Source of the DNA: Myxococcales bacterium
GTDB taxonomy: Bacteria > Myxococcota_A > Polyangia > Polyangiales > Ga0077539
Direction of reading: 5' to 3'
Assembly (NCBI GenBank): GCA_013298625.1
Contig: JAAFIF010000098.1
Span: 1 to 35,239, forward strand
DNA length: 35,239 bases
The notes under the pieces were generated by a model. That model was given only the letters and a program-made list of their open reading frames with translations, was not told the DNA's origin and searched no databases. Below, piece by piece: positions 31,498 to 35,239 of this stretch. The stretch's first letter is position 1. Each line of letters begins with the position of its first letter. Made by a program: the position numbers and the translations under genes.

Positions 31498-33444
31498 ATG
31501 AGCACTTCGATTGTTCGCACGGGCATCTCTCGATCATGGTGCGCGCTCGCGGCGCTGACGTCGGCGCTGCTCGCGAGCGCGACGGCGGGCGCGCAGACGT
31601 TTACGACGCAGCTCCCAGGGTCGTCGACGAGCCCCACAGCGCCGATCCCCAACACGATCTGCGGTGCGATGACGACGCGCTCGTACGCCGCGTGGCAGTT
31701 CAACGTCGCGACGACGGGCAACTACACGTTCACGGTCACCAAGGGCGCGGGCTCGCCGGGCGGGCTGACGTTGACGCTCTACCAAGGGGTCTTTCTTGCG
31801 TCGAACACGTGTGTGAACCAATGGAGCTCGACGGTCTCCGCCGGCGGCTCGTCGATCTCGACGTCCTCGGTGTTGAGCCCCGCGGGCACGTTCGTGCTGG
31901 TGATCGGTGGAGCGAGCGCGGCGGACACGAGCAACCTCACGGTGACCGCGGCAGGACCCGGGACGCTCACGTCGATCTGCACGGACTCGACGCTCGACCC
32001 GTCGTCGCAGAACGTCACCAACGCGGGAGGAATGTTCTCGACCACGTACAGCCCCGCGGTCGGCTGCGGATCGTGGACGACGTCGGGGGTTCCTGCGTGG
32101 GTGACGGGCGTTCCTGCGGCGGGCTCGGGGCGCGCGACGATCAATTACACGGTCGCAGCGAACGGCGGCGCGACGCGCAGCGCCTCGATCACCATCGGCG
32201 GACAGTCGCTCTTCGTTCGCCAGTCAGCCTCGTGCATGACCACGCTCAACCCGATGAGCACGACCGTCGCCGCCGCGGGCGGCGGAGGCAGCTTCATGCT
32301 CACAGGCACCGCGGGCTGCGCGTACACCGCGTCGACCACCACGCCGTGGATTCGCAACGTCGCGCCTGCCAACGGAACGGGCAGCGCCACCATCACCTTC
32401 ATGGTCGACGCCAACACCGGCCCCGCGCGCACAGGAACCATCACCGCCGGCGGACAGACCTTCACCATCAATCAACCCTCGGGCTGCGCGTACACGGTCA
32501 ACCCCGTGCTGCTCACGCCGACCGCAGCGGGCGGAGCGCAGATGGTGCGCGTCGAAACCGCGGCGGGCTGCCCGTGGACGACGTCCACGGCGGCGCCCTG
32601 GATCACAGGGCTGCCCGCGAACGGCGCAGGGGCAGCGAACGTCGCGTTCAACGTCGCGGCGAACACAGGCCCGCTGCGCAGCGGATCGATCGCGATCGGC
32701 GGACAGACCGTGAGCGTCGTGCAAGCGGACGGCTGCGCTCCGCGGCTCGATCCTGCGTCGCGCAGCGTAGGCGCCACCGCAGGAGCATCGTCCGTAATGG
32801 TCAACGTCGGCGCGGGCTGCGCCTGGTCGATGTCCTCGACCGCAGGATGGCTCGTCCCCTCTGCGATGAACGGCACGGGCCCGCTCAGCGTGAACTACAC
32901 GTACAGCGCCAACACCGGCGCGCGTCGCGCGGCGTCGCTCGTCGTGGGCGGCAGCTTGCACAACGTCGATCAGGCAGCGGCTGGCGTCATGGACAGCGGC
33001 GTGATCGTCGACAGCGGAGTCATCGTCGACAGCGGAGTCATCGTCGACAGCGGAGTCATCGTCGACAGCGGCGTGATCGTGGATACTGGCGTCGTCACGG
33101 ACACAGGCGTTGCGGTCGACAGCGCCAGCGCAGACGACGCCGCGATCGACGCGGGCGAACCTGCGGACGCGAGCGAGACGGACAGCGCCAGCGACGCGAG
33201 CAGCGCGAGCGATTCGTCGACGCTCGACAGCGCGATCGACGCCGCGACGCGCGCTGACAGCAGCGCAGTCGCGGACGCGTCGACCACCAGCGACGCAGCC
33301 GCGGACGGAGGGACGAGCAACGGCGGCGGAGCGTGCGGATGCCGGACTCCTGCGCGCTCGAGCTCGTCGAGAGGCGGCGCCCTGCTCGCGCTCGCAGCGC
33401 TCGGCGCAGCGCTGCGTCGCCGCCGTGCTCCGCGCGCGTGCTAG
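31498..33444 (+). CDS. Secreted BACON-repeat protein with MYXO-CTERM sorting tail
   Basis: The 648-residue protein has a signal peptide ('LAALTSALLASATAGAQ'). A PPC-like domain follows at about 45-150, then four BACON-like modules at about 165-500, each with the pattern '..LdP.s..v.aaGG...v.v..a.GC.Wt..s...Wi' and a final 'G..tG.v..n...N....R.g.i.igGq...v.Q'. Next is an acidic stalk of about 110 residues that begins with seven GVIVDS-type hexapeptides. The end is MYXO-CTERM-like: 'GGGACGCRTP', a hydrophobic helix (GGALLALAALGAALRRRR) and Arg-rich end. BACON domains are usually carbohydrate- or mucin-binding modules. The tail predicts processing by the myxosortase pathway and surface display. 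It lies 10 bp upstream of the ferritin-like gene and is probably co-transcribed. Confidence 0.9.
   Translation: MSTSIVRTGISRSWCALAALTSALLASATAGAQTFTTQLPGSSTSPTAPIPNTICGAMTTRSYAAWQFNVATTGNYTFTVTKGAGSPGGLTLTLYQGVFLASNTCVNQWSSTVSAGGSSISTSSVLSPAGTFVLVIGGASAADTSNLTVTAAGPGTLTSICTDSTLDPSSQNVTNAGGMFSTTYSPAVGCGSWTTSGVPAWVTGVPAAGSGRATINYTVAANGGATRSASITIGGQSLFVRQSASCMTTLNPMSTTVAAAGGGGSFMLTGTAGCAYTASTTTPWIRNVAPANGTGSATITFMVDANTGPARTGTITAGGQTFTINQPSGCAYTVNPVLLTPTAAGGAQMVRVETAAGCPWTTSTAAPWITGLPANGAGAANVAFNVAANTGPLRSGSIAIGGQTVSVVQADGCAPRLDPASRSVGATAGASSVMVNVGAGCAWSMSSTAGWLVPSAMNGTGPLSVNYTYSANTGARRAASLVVGGSLHNVDQAAAGVMDSGVIVDSGVIVDSGVIVDSGVIVDSGVIVDTGVVTDTGVAVDSASADDAAIDAGEPADASETDSASDASSASDSSTLDSAIDAATRADSSAVADASTTSDAAADGGTSNGGGACGCRTPARSSSSRGGALLALAALGAALRRRRAPRAC
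32992..33117 (+). repeat. In-frame 18-bp tandem repeat encoding GVIVDS units
   Basis: Seven 18-bp units lie head to tail. Units 2-4 are identical (GACAGCGGAGTCATCGTC), units 1 and 5 differ at a few sites, and units 6-7 are diverged. Each encodes six residues, so gain or loss keeps the frame and changes only the length of the stalk below the BACON modules. Confidence 0.92.
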
Positions 33445-33454
33445 CCTCGAGGCG

Positions 33455-34405
33455 ATGAAGACAACGGGGGCTGTTCTCTCGCTTGCTCGCCGCGTGGTCG
33501 CGAGCGTGTCGATGCTCTCTCTCGCATCGTGCTGCCGCGAAGTCGGCCGCTTCGACGGGAGCATCGCGCTCGGGCCTGGCACGGTGGGCATCGGCGTCGT
33601 CGACGGCGCGGTCGACGACGCGTCCTGCGTCGCGTTCTGCCGATGGAACACCAGAGACCGATGCACGACCTCCGAGGTTCACGCGTGCTCGCCGACCACG
33701 GTCGACGGCGGCCCAGGGGTGTATTGCAACGCGACCATTCTCGAATGCCCGCAGCCGCTCGGGGCAGTCTGCGGCCGACGCACCGACGGAGCGGCCATCG
33801 CGCAGACGACGGACGCGCGCGACGTGTTGGGCGCGCTGGTCGCGCTCGAGGCCGAGGCGGTCGCAGCGTTCTCGCGGCTGGCGAGGGAGCTCGTCGCGCT
33901 CGGCGCTCCTGCGTCGCTGGTTCGCGCGGCGCGCTCGTGCGCCGAGGACGAGCGACGCCACGTGGCGATGGTGAGCGGGCTCGACGGGCGCGCTGCGATC
34001 GACGCGCCGGATGAGCGCGCGCTGGCGCTGCGGGGCGCCTTCGCCATTGCCTACGAAAACGCCGTCGAAGGCTGCGTGCGAGAGACGTTCGGCGTGCTCG
34101 TGGCGCAGTGGCAATGCGAGCGCAGCCCGGACGCACGCGTGCGAGAGTGCTACGCGCGCATCGCGAGAGACGAGGCGAAGCACGCAGCGTTTGCCCACCG
34201 ACTCGACGAGTGGCTCGCAGGCGTGTTGACCGAGCCGCAGCGCGCGCTGCTCGAGACGGCCAAGCGCGACGCGCTCGCAGCGCTGCGCGAGGAGCAGCAG
34301 CAGCGGGCGTCGCGCGATGTCTGGCTGGGGATGCCCGACGCGACGACAGCGCGAGCGTTGGTCGACGCCCTCGCGGCGGCGTCGCGTCCCGCGCTGGTTC
34401 ACTGA
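33455..34405 (+). CDS. Ferritin-like (diiron) domain lipoprotein
   Basis: The ATG at 33455 gives 316 residues with a signal 'ASVSMLSLASC' (Cys26, then a second Cys). A Cys-rich N-terminal module (about 55-110) precedes a four-helix bundle. Likely iron ligands are Glu134 (EAEAVAAFS), Glu166 and His169 (EDERRH), Glu205 (ENAVEGCVRE) and Glu240 and His243 (DEAKH), the E/ExxH pairs of ferritin-like proteins. The 'ENAVEGCVRETFG' motif is shared by a family common in Polyangiales. The bundle could bind or oxidise metal outside the cytoplasm or simply be structural; the activity is unknown. Its start follows the BACON gene by 10 bp, suggesting one transcript and possibly a shared surface assembly. 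Confidence 0.85.
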   Translation: MKTTGAVLSLARRVVASVSMLSLASCCREVGRFDGSIALGPGTVGIGVVDGAVDDASCVAFCRWNTRDRCTTSEVHACSPTTVDGGPGVYCNATILECPQPLGAVCGRRTDGAAIAQTTDARDVLGALVALEAEAVAAFSRLARELVALGAPASLVRAARSCAEDERRHVAMVSGLDGRAAIDAPDERALALRGAFAIAYENAVEGCVRETFGVLVAQWQCERSPDARVRECYARIARDEAKHAAFAHRLDEWLAGVLTEPQRALLETAKRDALAALREEQQQRASRDVWLGMPDATTARALVDALAAASRPALVH

Positions 34406-34453
34406 GGGCGGACAGCAGCACAACAGGCAGCGCTACAGGACAGCAGCGCAACA

Positions 34454-34479
34454 GGGACGGTGTTCAATCGTTCACGAAC
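34454..34479. repeat. Half unit of the dispersed repeat (second subtype)
   Basis: GGGACGGTGTTCAATCG continuing into TTCACGAAC, matching the left arm subtype at 30414. No right arm follows before the next gene. Confidence 0.85.
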
Positions 34480-34607
34480 GGGGCCTCGCGCGGACGGCCA
34501 CGGCGCGCGGTCGTCGCGCCCGAGCACGCAGTACACTGACCGATTGGCGAGAGGGATCGGCGTCGCGAGCGTCGCGTAGCAGAGAGCGACCCCGAGCAGG
34601 TCTCTCG

Positions 34608-35042
34608 ATGAATCCATCATTTCGTCGTTTCTCAGCGCTCTCACTCGCGCTCGCGATCGTCGCGGGTTGCGCGCCGTCGATGCCGCCGTCCGAGGCGCCG
34701 ATCGAAGACGCGTCGATGCAGCAAGACACGAGCGCTCCGAGCGGCCCGTTTGTCTGCCAAGAGCACGCGTACTCGTGTCCCACGCGCGAGGCGCTCGACC
34801 CGTGCGAGCAGTCTCGATCCTTCGCGGGATGCACGCGGCTGACGCTGGAGCCTTGCACGCGGCCGAGCTTTCGCGTGCAGGGCACCTGTCCGTCGCGCGC
34901 TCAAGTGTGCCGGACCGAGAACGCGACCGTGGGCTACTGCACCCACTCGTGCACGCGCGACAGCGATTGCCCGCTGCCCGAGGGCGGACTCGGACGATGC
35001 CAGAGCGTCGGAATGGGCGTGAGCACCTGCGTCCGTCCGTGA
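34608..35042 (+). CDS. Small Cys-rich lipoprotein
   Basis: The ATG at 34608 gives 144 residues, MNPSFRRFSALSLALAIVAG plus Cys21 (lipobox VAGC). After a Ser/Pro/Asp linker, eleven Cys form a compact domain with 'CQEHAYSCPTREALDPC', 'RLTLEPCTR', 'AQVCRTENATVGYCTHSC', and the ending 'DSDCPLPEGGLGRCQSVGMG' 'VSTCVRP'. The 'CT.DSDC...G...C' pattern occurs in many myxobacterial surface proteins. No function is known. It stands alone between a half repeat and a full repeat. Confidence 0.75.
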   Translation: MNPSFRRFSALSLALAIVAGCAPSMPPSEAPIEDASMQQDTSAPSGPFVCQEHAYSCPTREALDPCEQSRSFAGCTRLTLEPCTRPSFRVQGTCPSRAQVCRTENATVGYCTHSCTRDSDCPLPEGGLGRCQSVGMGVSTCVRP

Positions 35043-35075
35043 GACGCCGCTCGCGGCGACGGGGACGGGAGCTGT

Positions 35076-35204
35076 GGGGACGGTGTTCAATAGTTCAAGA
35101 GTCCCGGATAACCCCGCGAGATCACTGTCCCCGCGGTCCGCCATCGGCTCCGCGGCCGTCGCCGCTCGGGTGGACCCGTTCGCGAGCGATTGAACGCCGT
35201 CCCC
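35076..35204. repeat. Single repeat unit at the right edge
   Basis: Arms GGGGACGGTGTTCAATAG and GATTGAACGCCGTCCCC enclose GATAACCCCGCGAGATCACT and a longer middle (unit length about 129 bp). It lies 34 bp after the Cys-rich lipoprotein stop. Confidence 0.9.
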
Positions 35205-35239
35205 GTCGCCCCACACCCGTTGCCCCGCAGCGGTGGACC

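Overview
The window looks like a chromosomal segment of a very GC-rich myxobacterium, most likely in the Polyangiales (Sandaracinaceae-like); this placement is an inference. The evidence is the strongly G/C-ending codon use, a C-terminal MYXO-CTERM-type sorting tail on the protein at 31498-33444, about ten lipoproteins with low-complexity Ala/Asp/Pro linkers, Cys-rich surface proteins, and heavy investment in regulators (a large STAND ATPase, a class III cyclase, an ECF sigma factor). I see no rRNA, tRNA, CRISPR array, phage module or transposase gene.

Layout. 1-17 kb is ordinary, tightly packed core or accessory chromosome: the edge of a small SH3/Tudor-like gene, a beta-propeller envelope protein, a membrane-anchored discoidin-like protein, a polytopic membrane protein divergent from a Cys-rich repeat lipoprotein, an NAD-dependent DNA ligase translationally coupled to a hotdog thioesterase, two lipoproteins, an AfsR/MalT-like ATPase regulator paired with a lipoprotein, a further small lipoprotein, a membrane adenylate cyclase and another small lipoprotein.

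17-22 kb is a scrambled zone. It holds a truncated and internally deleted copy of the 3' end of the gene at 22032-22640, the orphan C-terminal piece of a leucyl-tRNA synthetase gene, and at least three further decayed coding fragments. In the middle lies an intact, probably acquired cassette: a LysR regulator divergent from an alpha/beta hydrolase with an Asp nucleophile and an overlapping quinone-oxidoreductase-like gene.

22-35 kb is mostly intact genes again: two proteins of unknown function, an MscS-type channel, a conserved hypothetical, a large Cys-containing propeller lipoprotein, a MAPEG-YCII-ECF42 sigma operon, a periplasmic COG4798-type methyltransferase, a BACON/MYXO-CTERM secreted protein closely followed by a diiron ferritin-like lipoprotein, and a Cys-rich lipoprotein.

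The most unusual feature is a dispersed repeat family confined to 17.3-35.2 kb of the window. Its termini read GGGGACGGTGTTCAA and inward, with a conserved core GATAACCCCGCGAGATCAC in most copies. It occurs as about 110-130 bp hairpin-forming single units, as half units, and three times as a 230-280 bp composite in which two conserved left ends point outwards. All copies are intergenic, several sit in 5' regions of genes, and the clearest gene fragments in the window abut them. They resemble REPIN/MITE elements mobilised in trans, and they look like the hot spots where this region was broken and rejoined.
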